Assembly (NCBI GenBank): GCA_024256245.1
Contig: JAKLZD010000014.1
Span: 1 to 26,109 of the forward strand
Length of the DNA: 26,109 nt
Direction: 5' to 3'
Source: Candidatus Methylarchaceae archaeon HK01M
GTDB taxonomy: Archaea; Thermoproteota; Nitrososphaeria; Nitrososphaerales; JACAEJ01
Positions 15,392 to 22,924 of the stretch are shown here, piece after piece. A program made the translations under genes and the position numbers. The notes below the pieces were generated by a model. It saw only the letters and a program-made list of their open reading frames with translations, was not told where the DNA came from and made no database searches. Every line of letters starts with the position of its first letter. Positions within the stretch are counted from its first letter, which is position 1.

Positions 15392-16711
15392 ATGGTCAAT
15401 CAGATTGTAGCTGCGCGCCGAGGTAAGGTCACCGAAGAAGTGAGGCAAGTAGCCCATGATGAGGGCATATCTGCTGAAAAGCTAAGGGGCGACATAGCCA
15501 ATGGCAGAGCAGTAATCATGTATAACGGTCTTAAGGATTCCAAGCCCCTTGGCATAGGCGAAGGTCTTAGGACAAAGGTCAATGCTAACATAGGCAATTC
15601 TCCAGATATATGTGATCTGAACCTCGAATTGGAGAAGGCAAAGGTCGCTATCAGATATGGGGCAGATACTATAATGGACTTGAGTACTGAAGGAGACCTA
15701 GACCTTATTAGGAATACCATTCTTAAAGAGGTACGGATCCCCCTCGGTACAGTACCTATATACCAAGCTTATATCGAAACTATTAGGAAGTACAAGAGCC
15801 CTGTTAGGATGGATGTGGATTATCTCTTTAATGCGATTGAGAAGCACATGAGGGACGGTGTTGCCTTCATGACAGTACATTGCGGCATAACTTTAGATGC
15901 TGTGAAGTACATAATGGACCATCCAAGGCTAAACGGCATAGTGAGCAGAGGAGGAGCGTTTCTTGCTGCATGGATGCTCCACCATGAAAAGGAGAATCCC
16001 CTTTATTCAGATTACGATTATATTCTTGAGTTGGCAAATAAATACGATGTGACATTGAGTTTGGGGGATGGTCTTAGACCTGGAAGCCTTGCAGATTCTA
16101 GCGATTATGCCCAATTCCATGAGGCTCTGACGATAAGCAAGCTCGTAAAAAGGGCTTGGAAGGCTGGTGTGCAAGTCATCGTTGAAGGTCCAGGGCATCT
16201 ACCGTTAGATCAGATAGAGGCTAATGTAAAGATAGAGAAAACCTTATGTAATGGTGCGCCTTTCTATCTTCTTGGTCCCCTTGTGACAGATATAGCCTCG
16301 GGCTACGACCATATCGCTGGGGCCATAGGTGGTGCGATAGCTGCCATGGTCGGAGCAGACTATCTTTGCTACGTGACACCAGCAGAGCATCTCGGGCTTC
16401 CTAATGTAGAGGATGTCCGTCAAGGAGTAATAGCATCAAAGATAGCTGCCCATGCTGCAGATATAGTAAAGCTTGGCGAAAGAGCTATGAAGCATGATTT
16501 GGAGATATCAGAGGCTCGTTCTCTTCTCGACTGGAAGAGCCAGATAAATCTGAGTGTAGATCCCGATCGTGCGAAAGAGATTCATTACAGAAAGAAAAGT
16601 AAGAGCGGGACATGCACTATGTGTGGCGATTGGTGTACATATAAGATCATTGAAAGGGTTTCAAGAAAGAAAAGAGAAAAAGTATCACGGTTGGACTATA
16701 AGTCCTTATAA
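15392..16711 (+). CDS. thiC: phosphomethylpyrimidine synthase (ThiC)
   Basis: This 439-residue radical SAM enzyme turns aminoimidazole ribotide into hydroxymethylpyrimidine phosphate, the pyrimidine half of thiamine. Recognisable blocks are GLRTKVNANIGNS (about 58-70), GADTIMDLSTEGDL, VDYLFNAIEKHMRDGVAFMTVHCGI, SRGGAFLAAWM, SLGDGLRPGSLADSSDYAQ, VEGPGHLPLDQI and YVTPAEHLGLPN. The C-terminal cluster motif is Cys408-x2-Cys411-x3-Cys415 (CTMCGDWC), one residue shorter between the last two cysteines than the bacterial CSMCGPKFC pattern; archaeal-type proteins often show this as I recall. The protein lacks the long N-terminal extension of bacterial ThiC. No other thiamine gene is nearby. Confidence 0.96.
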   Translation: MVNQIVAARRGKVTEEVRQVAHDEGISAEKLRGDIANGRAVIMYNGLKDSKPLGIGEGLRTKVNANIGNSPDICDLNLELEKAKVAIRYGADTIMDLSTEGDLDLIRNTILKEVRIPLGTVPIYQAYIETIRKYKSPVRMDVDYLFNAIEKHMRDGVAFMTVHCGITLDAVKYIMDHPRLNGIVSRGGAFLAAWMLHHEKENPLYSDYDYILELANKYDVTLSLGDGLRPGSLADSSDYAQFHEALTISKLVKRAWKAGVQVIVEGPGHLPLDQIEANVKIEKTLCNGAPFYLLGPLVTDIASGYDHIAGAIGGAIAAMVGADYLCYVTPAEHLGLPNVEDVRQGVIASKIAAHAADIVKLGERAMKHDLEISEARSLLDWKSQINLSVDPDRAKEIHYRKKSKSGTCTMCGDWCTYKIIERVSRKKREKVSRLDYKSL

Positions 16712-16736
16712 CTTTATAGAGAAAATAAAAAAAAGA

Positions 16737-16743
16737 TTATAAG
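16737..16743 (+). promoter_or_regulatory. TATA box of the eL40 gene
   Basis: TTATAAG lies 24-30 bases before the ATG at 16767, in an A-rich context (AAAAAGATTATAAGA). Confidence 0.45.
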
Positions 16744-16766
16744 AACGGTCTGTTGGTGGATAGTAT

Positions 16767-16934
16767 ATGCCCATTACAGATGTAATAAAAAAGCAGTTAG
16801 CCCAGAAGAGGAGACTCTTCTTCAAGATATGCCTAAAGTGCGGTTCGAAGAACCCCCTATCTGCTACAAGGTGCAGGAAGTGCAGAAGTGAAAGTCTACG
16901 CTTGAAGAATAGGTCCCTTGGCGCAAAGAAGTAA
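16767..16934 (+). CDS. rpl40e: 50S ribosomal protein eL40
   Basis: A 55-residue basic protein starts at ATG 16767 and ends with TAA at 16932-16934. It begins MPITDVIKKQLAQKRRLFFK and has a CxxC pair at Cys22/Cys25 (ICLKCGSKNP) and a second at Cys36/Cys39 (TRCRKCRS), forming the zinc finger of eL40. The end LRLKNRSLGAKK is typical. In eukaryotes the same protein is made as a ubiquitin fusion; here, as in other archaea, it stands alone. It lies 55 bases after thiC with its own TATA box. Confidence 0.95.
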   Translation: MPITDVIKKQLAQKRRLFFKICLKCGSKNPLSATRCRKCRSESLRLKNRSLGAKK

Positions 16935-17002
16935 GATAAGCACTCATAGCAAAGCGCCTATATCTTAGACCTGAAAAGTCTTTTACAAAGTTCTATCTTC
17001 AT

Positions 17003-17461
17003 TTACCTAACTACTAGCACAGGACATGGAGCATTGGTTACAACCCCCATTGAAACGCTACCCATAAGAAGCTTCTTTATCCCACTCCTACCCTTTGCTC
17101 CCACCACTATAAGGTCACAACCCTCTCTCCTTGCGAATTCACAGATCGTATGCACAACTGATGTACCAGTTCCTATGATCCTCTCTTCAACTTCTAGTCC
17201 TGAATCTATTGCAAGCTTGGCAACCGACTGAGTACACATTTGGGCAAACTTCTCTTCCTCTTTGGTTAGAATCGGAAAATCTACATATGGTACACCAGAC
17301 TGGAATTCAGGCTGCAAGTAGATCGCTGATACGTGCAGTGCAACGATTCTGGCTTTTTTCAGTTGGGCCAAATCTGAGGCGAACTTTGCAGCTTTAATAG
17401 AATACTCCGAACCATCGGTAGGAACCAAAATTTTTCTTATCTTAATTTCTGGCAACTCCAT
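17003..17461 (-). CDS. universal stress protein (UspA family)
   Basis: This 152-residue single-domain UspA protein carries the ATP-binding signature. Asp16 sits in ILVPTDGSEYS. The G-2x-G-9x-G(S/T) motif is GAKGRSG followed by MGSVS (Gly121, Gly124, Gly134, Ser135). The C-terminal strand is CPVLVVR. Such proteins bind ATP or related nucleotides and form dimers; their physiological role varies. It stands alone on the minus strand between eL40 and tRNA-Val. An inverted repeat (GATTAGAG/CTCTAATC, 17545-17573) lies about 90 bases upstream of its start and might influence it. Confidence 0.93.
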   Translation of the reverse strand: MELPEIKIRKILVPTDGSEYSIKAAKFASDLAQLKKARIVALHVSAIYLQPEFQSGVPYVDFPILTKEEEKFAQMCTQSVAKLAIDSGLEVEERIIGTGTSVVHTICEFARREGCDLIVVGAKGRSGIKKLLMGSVSMGVVTNAPCPVLVVR

Positions 17462-17691
17462 ATGTCCAAATAGGTCTTAGGATTAAAATATTTGCTTCCA
17501 TTTTTAGAACCGATTAAATATGAACCTTTTTTCATATTTTGTCGGATTAGAGTAACTTCCGAATTCTCTAATCTATGCTATACTTTGTTTTTTGGCTAAT
17601 TTCTTCACGTCACTCTTTATTACATCCTAAATATGATACTTCGAACGATTTATGGAAAATCTTTTAATTATCTGCTATCCCATTATCAGAA

Positions 17692-17798
17692 GGGTCGGTC
17701 GTCTAGAGAACGAAGAGAAGATATTTTCGTTCGGAAAGCATGGTTAGGACGCTACCCTCACACGGTAGAGGTCCCAGGTTCGAATCCTGGCCGACCCA
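17692..17798 (+). tRNA. tRNA-Val (CAC) with a D-loop intron
   Basis: The acceptor stem GGGTCGG (17692-17698) pairs with CCGACCC (17791-17797), with discriminator A at 17798 and no encoded CCA. The D-stem is GTC (17701-17703)/GAC (17748-17750). The anticodon stem is CTACC (17752-17756)/GGTAG (17764-17768), with loop CTCACAC and anticodon CAC. The variable loop has five bases, and the T-arm is CCAGG-TTCGAAT-CCTGG. The D-loop is 32 bases too long. Removing 17707-17738 gives TAGCATGGTTAG, a normal valine D-loop. The anticodon loop has no intron. Confidence 0.94.
17707..17738 (+). other. non-canonical D-loop intron of tRNA-Val(CAC), 32 bases
   Basis: GAACGAA (17708-17714) pairs perfectly with TTCGTTC (17726-17732), giving a 7-base-pair inner helix around an 11-base loop. 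Three-base bulges AGA (17705-17707) and AGC (17737-17739) flank a weak central helix, TCT with GGA (one G-U pair). Cuts after the second bulge base remove 17707-17738. Confidence 0.7.
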
Positions 17799-17954
17799 TG
17801 TAAAGATCGATTCCCATGTATCCCTTTGATATGTGTTTGAATAAACGCAAGGCAAATATAAAACGAGCTGGGAATAGTTCTTCGTATAGGGTTTGTCAAA
17901 ATCAAAGATCAGATAGCAACTGATGGGATGATAATGAAAGCCGATGTATCCATT

Positions 17955-18278
17955 TTATTCTGTTCTCTCTACGGTTATGGTGCATTTTGTGACGAGGGCG
18001 GCAATGACTCCTAACGCTGCGAGCCAAGGAGCTAGGACGACACCTACGATCCCCGCCGTGATAGGTATTTCTAAGAGGTTCTTTCCTTTAACATCTTTTA
18101 CGATGATCTTCCTGACGTTCCCTTCATGAATAAGTTCTTTGATCTTCTTGATGAGATCTTCAGATGAGATCGAGAACTCCTCTTTTATAACCTTACCTAC
18201 ATGGACGCCACAATTAGGACAGAATTTTGCACCTTCTGGTAGTTCTGCCCCACAGTTTTCACATTTTGTCGATTCCAA
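17955..18278 (-). CDS. zinc-ribbon protein with DUF4342-like domain
   Basis: This 107-residue protein starts with a zinc ribbon, Cys6-x2-Cys9 and Cys20-x2-Cys23 (CENCGAELPEGAKFCPNCG). A domain follows with DLIKKIKELIHEGNVRKIIVKD and LLEIPITAGIVGVVLAPWLAALGVIAALVTKCTITVE, which matches the DUF4342 pattern of an amphipathic helix, a strand and a Gly/Ala-rich hydrophobic segment. That segment (about 73-95) could be a membrane helix or a buried hairpin. The function of the domain is unknown. The gene lies about 160 bases after tRNA-Val on the opposite strand. Confidence 0.8.
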   Translation of the reverse strand: MESTKCENCGAELPEGAKFCPNCGVHVGKVIKEEFSISSEDLIKKIKELIHEGNVRKIIVKDVKGKNLLEIPITAGIVGVVLAPWLAALGVIAALVTKCTITVERTE

Positions 18279-18380
18279 TAACCATCTAATAGTCAGTTGT
18301 CTTGATGATATAAAAGGCTAACGTGAACATTTTTACAACTCTCTTTGCTTTTAAGTTGGCAACTCCTTTTTGCTCTGAAA

Positions 18381-18524
18381 ATGCATGGAAAAGATAGGAT
18401 AATAGAAATGTTTAAGATTAATCTGAATCGATTAATATGGTCTCTTAGATCAACTATCATAGCCTCCTTTAAATACCAATGTAGAAAATGCTCAAAGAGC
18501 AGGAAGATACTCAAACTACTTTAA
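18381..18524 (+). CDS. possible small protein with a CxxC pair
   Basis: A 47-residue frame from ATG 18381 ends in TAA. It is basic and contains a hydrophobic helix and the segment YQCRKCSKSRK, half of a zinc ribbon. There is no ribosome site and the nearest TATA-like element is about 70 bases upstream. A 73-residue frame lies on the opposite strand. It may be a remnant or chance, so I rate it low. Confidence 0.25.
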   Translation: MHGKDRIIEMFKINLNRLIWSLRSTIIASFKYQCRKCSKSRKILKLL

Positions 18525-18613
18525 GGTCCATACTACAAGGATGGATTCTATTCCATTCATATATTTTAATAAATAGGGCAAGAGATTAAAAAATAAGGAG
18601 GCGGAATAAGAGG

Positions 18614-18823
18614 ATGAGAGAGATAAGAGTGATAGATGTACCTAAGGAGAAGACGATTACATGTCCTAATTGTGGTCAGAGTATAACACTTTATACATAT
18701 TCTGATGGGAGTGGGACCCTGAAAGGGGCACAGTGGTACGGACGCTATCTCGTCAAGCTGCCAATAGAAATACTTAGAATGAGATGTGAAGGGTGTTATG
18801 CACTCTTGGAGATGGCTGAATAG
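18614..18823 (+). CDS. small zinc-ribbon protein
   Basis: This 69-residue protein has two cysteine pairs, Cys17-x2-Cys20 (TCPNCGQ) and Cys58-x2-Cys61 (RCEGCY), which would bind one zinc. Between them are about 37 residues including YSDGSGTLKGAQWYGRY. A ribosome site (AGGAGG) and a second GAGG lie just before the ATG. No family is recognised. The length and single zinc site suggest a nucleic-acid or protein-binding accessory factor, which is inference. It is the second zinc-ribbon gene within 700 bases. Confidence 0.7.
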   Translation: MREIRVIDVPKEKTITCPNCGQSITLYTYSDGSGTLKGAQWYGRYLVKLPIEILRMRCEGCYALLEMAE

Positions 18824-19007
18824 AGTAGGCTTTATAGAAATCAAGGAAGGACAAACATAACTTTGGGTTAGCTTAGATAAGAAGGTCAGGCCAAATCGAA
18901 CTTAAACAACCAATTTTCGATATAACTCTCAGGATTCGTAATACACCTGAAGTTTTTTGAAAAAAGTAGAATATTAGATTGATTAATCTAAGGTTGACCT
19001 ACCTTCC

Positions 19008-19229
19008 TTGTTTATGGTTTTGGCGTTCACATCTAACTTAATTATTTGTCATTTTGACCCGTTTGCAATAGGCATTGTGTTTACCTCTGCATTATCAATT
19101 CTTAGCACGGTCATTAGGGCAAGAGTTAAGGACAGGTTGCTAAGTAAGAAATTCGGAAAAGAATGGGAGAATTACACTGATAAAGTCGGCTTCCTGTTTC
19201 CAAAGTTAAAAAGCAAACATAAGAACTAG
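19008..19229 (+). pseudogene. C-terminal remnant of an isoprenylcysteine/phospholipid methyltransferase-like protein
   Basis: This 73-residue frame has a hydrophobic N-terminal half and a tail RARVKDRLLSKKFGKEWENY ending in VGFLFPKL. The tail matches the end of ICMT/PEMT-family membrane methyltransferases, where an 'RxxxEExxLxxxFGxEYxxY' segment precedes a final 'xxxxPxL'. The upstream half with the SAM-binding RHPxY region is absent, and no such sequence is visible in the preceding 180 bases in any frame. The usual Glu-Glu pair is replaced by Lys-Asp. It is most likely a decayed fragment, though a short functional protein cannot be ruled out. Confidence 0.5.
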
Positions 19230-19389
19230 CAATAGAGTATCCTTGAAATACAATTTTTATTATGTCAGCAGATAGATTTGCAGTCCAAGCGGCAAAAACA
19301 TTCTTTAACCCTAGAAAGATTGATCCCTTATTGTCCAGTCCTTTTTTTAGTGCAATTCCGAGAATTTAAGCGCCAATTACGAACTCTAG

Positions 19390-19474
19390 TGCGGGGGGTG
19401 GGATTTGAACCCACGAACCCCTGAGGGACGAGGTTCTGAGCCTCGCGCCTTTGACCATGCTTGGCGACCCCCGC
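19390..19474 (-). tRNA. tRNA-Leu (CAG), intronless
   Basis: On the minus strand the acceptor GCGGGGG (19474-19468) pairs with CCCCCGC (19397-19391), with discriminator A at 19390 and no encoded CCA. The D-arm is GCC-...-GGC, the anticodon stem GAGG/CCTC, and the loop CTCAGAA has anticodon CAG. A long class II variable arm and the T-arm GTGGG-TTCAAAT-CCCAC follow. It has normal length and no intron, unlike the other three tRNA genes in the window. Confidence 0.94.
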
Positions 19475-19791
19475 AGGCGATGGACAGAGAAGACAATAAT
19501 AGACTTAGCTCTTATATCCGTTTCCAAAAATATTCTATGCCTACTAAATTGTATCGATTTTTTAATAAGATACTACTTGATGAAATAGACTTCTTTACGT
19601 AATTAATGCTTCAAAACTCAGATGAAGGCAAGAAGAAGATGGTGGTAAAGGAACTGTTGGTATATTGTTGTAGAAATCTAATTCATTTCTGAAATTCCTG
19701 TTAAATTTTTACTGAATATAATTAGAATGAACGGCACCACAACTAGAACTTTATGGTAGCCCGGGCCAGATTCGAACTGGCGTCACCAGGT

Positions 19792-19808
19792 AACCCCTTC
19801 TTTTAGAT
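19792..19808 (-). other. canonical-position intron (37/38) of tRNA-Gln(CUG), 17 bases
   Basis: CTCT (19814-19811) pairs with GGGG (19797-19794) through two G-C and two G-U pairs. The bulges are GGA (19810-19808) and TTA (19793-19791). Cutting after the second base of each removes 19808-19792 and leaves the loop CTCTGGA. Confidence 0.75.
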
Positions 19809-19824
19809 CCAGAGCCTGGCATCC

Positions 19825-19841
19825 TTAGCCCTTAGAGAGGT
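19825..19841 (-). other. non-canonical D-loop intron of tRNA-Gln(CUG), about 17 bases
   Basis: The D-loop GGTCA/GGAT is interrupted by about 17 bases containing a short inner helix CCT/AGG (19840-19838 with 19832-19830). The A-rich borders make the exact cut sites ambiguous by one or two bases, and the central helix is imperfect. Confidence 0.6.
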
Positions 19842-19928
19842 TGACCGCTAGACGACCGGGCTTCCAAAATCCTTTTTAGGTGGATACAATAAAATCTTTT
19901 CTAAAAATTTCTCGAGTTTTAGGATTAT

Positions 19929-20897
19929 TTACCTTGCTCCAATTATTTCTTGGCTCATATCTAACGAATTTGCAGAGTGGGTAAGATAACCTAAAGAAAC
20001 TGCATCTAAGCCTAGGCCAACATATGTATGAATATTCTTAGGGGTTATCCCGCCCGAGGCTTCTAATAGAACATGATCATAGACCTTTTTCATCTTCATT
20101 TCTTCTATTGTGATTTTTATCTCTTCTGGAGACATATTGTCAAACATGATTATGTAAATTCCTTTTATCGATTCTTTGAATTTCTTTGAAGCCTTTATCG
20201 CATCTTCCTTGTTCTCCACCTCGATTTCAACAAATCTTCCCTTATTTTTTACTTTACAAACTCTATCTATGACTTCTTCAATAACATTTTCATATCCCAT
20301 CTGTCTCAGCAATTCGAGATGGTTATTCTTGATCAGAATCGCATCCCACAGTCCCAGTCTATGAGTGCCCCCTCCACCAATATACACTGCTTTTATGTCA
20401 AGGTAACCTCCGTATGTTTTTCTTGTTGGAAGTATCATAAGTTTGCTACCTGTTTTTCGAACCAGAGATCGAGTCTCCGTCGCAATACCGCTCATTCTTT
20501 GAAGTAGATTTAACCCGGTCCTCTCAACTTCTAGAAGCATTTTATCGCTACCGTATATCTCCATCAAGACTTCACCTCTTCTTACCTCATCACCATCTTT
20601 CTTCAAAAGTTTCATTTCAAAACCGAATTTACTATAAAACCAAGAAATTTCTTCAAGCCCCGCAACTACCCCCGATTCTTTGCTCTTTATTACGGCTTTA
20701 ACCTCTCTCTCCTTTTCACCAAAGATAGATCTGGTAGTGATGTCTCCTTTTTCCCCAAGATCGGATTGTAACTCGTAGAACATAGATTGGGCAAGGTATT
20801 CTAAATATTTGGGATTTTCCAGAGTAAGTTCTTCTCCTCTTTGAAAGACTTTTTGTAATAACCTCTTCCTATCTATCTCAACCACCCATTTGGACAA
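19929..20897 (-). CDS. nadC: nicotinate-nucleotide pyrophosphorylase (quinolinate phosphoribosyltransferase)
   Basis: This 322-residue enzyme converts quinolinate and PRPP to nicotinate mononucleotide. Blocks are GDITT (51-55), ERTGLNLLQRMSGIAT (125-140) with Arg126, TRKT (158-161), GGGGTHRLGLWDAILIKNNH (174-193) with His179, Arg180 and Lys190, and EASGGI near 290. An N-terminal extension of about 30 residues makes it longer than the usual 280-290. The TRKT segment continues YGGYLDIKAV rather than the common TPGLRxLEKYAV, a local variation. It is the last gene of a nadA-nadX-nadC operon; its start is 9 bases after the nadX stop. Confidence 0.95.
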   Translation of the reverse strand: MSKWVVEIDRKRLLQKVFQRGEELTLENPKYLEYLAQSMFYELQSDLGEKGDITTRSIFGEKEREVKAVIKSKESGVVAGLEEISWFYSKFGFEMKLLKKDGDEVRRGEVLMEIYGSDKMLLEVERTGLNLLQRMSGIATETRSLVRKTGSKLMILPTRKTYGGYLDIKAVYIGGGGTHRLGLWDAILIKNNHLELLRQMGYENVIEEVIDRVCKVKNKGRFVEIEVENKEDAIKASKKFKESIKGIYIIMFDNMSPEEIKITIEEMKMKKVYDHVLLEASGGITPKNIHTYVGLGLDAVSLGYLTHSANSLDMSQEIIGAR

Positions 20898-20906
20898 GAT
20901 CTGCCT

Positions 20907-21725
20907 TCATGTCCCAATTTGAAAGGGTTCATTGATTTTATGTAAGGTTGCTATGGCTGAAAGAGCAGCCAGATAGCTGGTTTTTGGATTACCTGGTGAA
21001 GGGATATTCTTCGCTTGAGTCCTGAATTCACCAAACGCCCCCCTCACCAATATCTCATGCTTGTTTTCTTTAATAGCTGGGTCTGCCACAAGAACAACTT
21101 TTGTTTTTTCGACCCCTATTCCAGAGAAACTTAAGGTCGATGCTACATTCAAATTCTTTGGAAAATAAGAAGAAGCCTCCTTTGCTGAACCTTTAAAGAT
21201 TACAGTTCTATTCTTCAGATCTTCTAAATATATTCCTTTATTGGTCAGATATTCCGTTTGTTCTATAGATTTTGGGTTTTTGGTTGTTATTAAAGTAACT
21301 TCTTCTATCTCCCCCTTCGCAGACCTGACTCCATCTATCCCCACTATCGCTCCTGATGGAAGGTAGATCTTCCTCCCCTTCTCCCTTGCTATCCTTCCAA
21401 GTTGAGAGTAAAGTTCAGGATAGATTACGAAGGCAGCCGTGCTCATCACCATCAAGTCAGAAGTTTCTAAGATCTTTCTGCTGTAATCTTTAACTGCATT
21501 GTAAAATGCTGCTTCAACTACAAGATCCTTATCCTCTTTTAAAAATTCACCAAAATCATGAGCAATCTTCGGCTTTTTTTTCATCCGTTCATGTAGTTTC
21601 TTGGCTGCTTCCATCTTTATATCGAATATCACTACTAACTGATAATATTCCCAATTATCGATTGCCCTTGCCAAGATATTTCCTATCGTTCCACAACCGA
21701 TCAGACCAACTCTTAGTTTCTTCAT
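20907..21725 (-). CDS. nadX: L-aspartate dehydrogenase (NadX)
   Basis: This 272-residue NAD(P)-dependent enzyme makes iminoaspartate from aspartate, the anaerobic replacement for L-aspartate oxidase NadB. The Rossmann motif is GCGTIG (10-15). VVEAAFYNAV (69-78), PSGAIVGIDG (123-132), PKNLNVASTLSFSGIG (189-204), DPAIKENKHEI (215-225) with catalytic His223, and NPKTSYLAALSAIATL (246-261) are family hallmarks. It overlaps nadA by 4 bases (ATGA), indicating translational coupling, and feeds iminoaspartate to NadA. No nadB is nearby, consistent with an oxygen-independent route. Confidence 0.95.
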   Translation of the reverse strand: MKKLRVGLIGCGTIGNILARAIDNWEYYQLVVIFDIKMEAAKKLHERMKKKPKIAHDFGEFLKEDKDLVVEAAFYNAVKDYSRKILETSDLMVMSTAAFVIYPELYSQLGRIAREKGRKIYLPSGAIVGIDGVRSAKGEIEEVTLITTKNPKSIEQTEYLTNKGIYLEDLKNRTVIFKGSAKEASSYFPKNLNVASTLSFSGIGVEKTKVVLVADPAIKENKHEILVRGAFGEFRTQAKNIPSPGNPKTSYLAALSAIATLHKINEPFQIGT

Positions 21726-22633
21726 TTCTCATTCATTATCTCTAACATTCTATCGATGGCTCTCTTGGCTTTAACAGCAATCTTTTCTGGCACTCTTACG
21801 ATGGGTCTCTCCTCCTTGAGAGCTTTATAAGCTTTAGTAAGGGTATGTAACTTCATTGTGTTGCACACAGCATATTTATTCAAAGGATAGACTTCTTTAT
21901 CTGGGTACTCTTTTCTCATTCTGTGGATCAATCCAATCTCTGTACCAACCAAAAACTGAGTTGCTCTTGATTTTTTGGGTCTGTTGAACATCTGATTGGT
22001 CGATCCGACAAAATCTGCCAAGGCTTGCAACTCCATATCAACTTCAGGATGGACTAAGATTTCGGCTTCTGTGAAACCCCTAGATTTAATGTCAAATAAA
22101 CTGAAGATTTTATGCACATAACAATAACCGTCTGCAGGCATAGGTATTATTTCCTTATCTGGTAACTGTTTTTGAATGAATAGTGCTAGATTCCGATCAG
22201 GACCAACCAAGATTTTTTGAGTACTTAAGGCAGAACAGATCTTACCTCCATTTGAGGATGTATATACAACGTCTGCTTCCGCTTTCGTTACTGCTGTAGT
22301 ATTTATGTAGACTGCAACAGCGGCTTCTGGATATTTTCTTCTATAAGATTTTATGATTTCAGGGTTCAACATCTTTGCCATAGGACATTCAGCTTTCAAA
22401 TCAGGCATCAGAACTTTTTTATTCGGATTCAATATTGCAGCTGTCTCTGCCATGAAATCAACTCCACAGAACATGATCAAGTCTGAATCTGTCTCTTTCG
22501 CTCTTATGGAAAGTTCAAATGAGTCGCCTAAATAGTCACTAACTTCTTGGATTTCTGGGCTTTGATAATTATGTCCTAATACTAGACACTTCTTCTCTTT
22601 TTTCAACTTAAGAAATTTCTCTTTAAGGTTCAT
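21722..22633 (-). CDS. nadA: quinolinate synthase (NadA)
   Basis: This 303-residue [4Fe-4S] enzyme condenses iminoaspartate with dihydroxyacetone phosphate to quinolinate. The three cluster cysteines are Cys83 (AECPMA), Cys171 (DGYCYVH) and Cys257 (AVCNTMK), the spacing of the compact archaeal type. LVLGHNYQSPEIQEVSDYLGDS (about 17-39) and MFCGVDFMAETAAILNP (54-70) are conserved. It leads the operon. A weak TATA-like GATAAAG and a GGGG ribosome site precede the ATG. The next gene upstream, on the other strand, is an NAD kinase. Confidence 0.96.
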   Translation of the reverse strand: MNLKEKFLKLKKEKKCLVLGHNYQSPEIQEVSDYLGDSFELSIRAKETDSDLIMFCGVDFMAETAAILNPNKKVLMPDLKAECPMAKMLNPEIIKSYRRKYPEAAVAVYINTTAVTKAEADVVYTSSNGGKICSALSTQKILVGPDRNLALFIQKQLPDKEIIPMPADGYCYVHKIFSLFDIKSRGFTEAEILVHPEVDMELQALADFVGSTNQMFNRPKKSRATQFLVGTEIGLIHRMRKEYPDKEVYPLNKYAVCNTMKLHTLTKAYKALKEERPIVRVPEKIAVKAKRAIDRMLEIMNEK

Positions 22634-22924
22634 CCAATCCCCTTTTTTAATTCTTTATCCAAACCTCAATTTTTTACCTACAAATAGTTATAGACAATGG
22701 TAACATGAAAAGGAGTTCAAAAGATCATTCAAATCCTTCTCCACACCACATTTTTCCCCTCGCGCCATATACCAAAAATAAGAAGAGAATAAAAAAGTGT
22801 TGAAAGTGGCAAGAAATGAAGTAAAGATACATTATTGAGTAATTATTGCCATAACTGAAAGCATCCTAATTTTTGCTCTTCGATAATTCAGACGAAGATA
22901 AAAAGCATAGACGCCTAGATCATA

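Larger units (their letters stand above)
19757..19862 (-). tRNA. tRNA-Gln (CUG) with two introns
   Basis: On the minus strand the acceptor AGCCCGG (19862-19856) pairs with CCGGGCT (19764-19758), with discriminator A at 19757 and CCA encoded at 19756-19754. The anticodon stem is CCAGG (19819-19815)/CCTGG (19790-19786), with anticodon CTG at 19812-19810. The T-arm is GCCAG-TTCGAAT-CTGGC. A 17-base insert separates positions 37 and 38. A second insert of about 17 bases lies in the D-loop between GGTCA and GGAT. With both removed, the sequence is a standard archaeal glutamine tRNA. Confidence 0.93.

Noticed and set aside
17545..17573. Inverted repeat GATTAGAG/CTCTAATC upstream of the UspA gene
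   Set aside because: A single AT-rich stem about 90 bases from the start; not enough to call a regulator site or terminator.
18293..18514. 73-residue minus-strand frame
   Set aside because: No family resemblance, low-complexity hydrophobic start, and no upstream signal.
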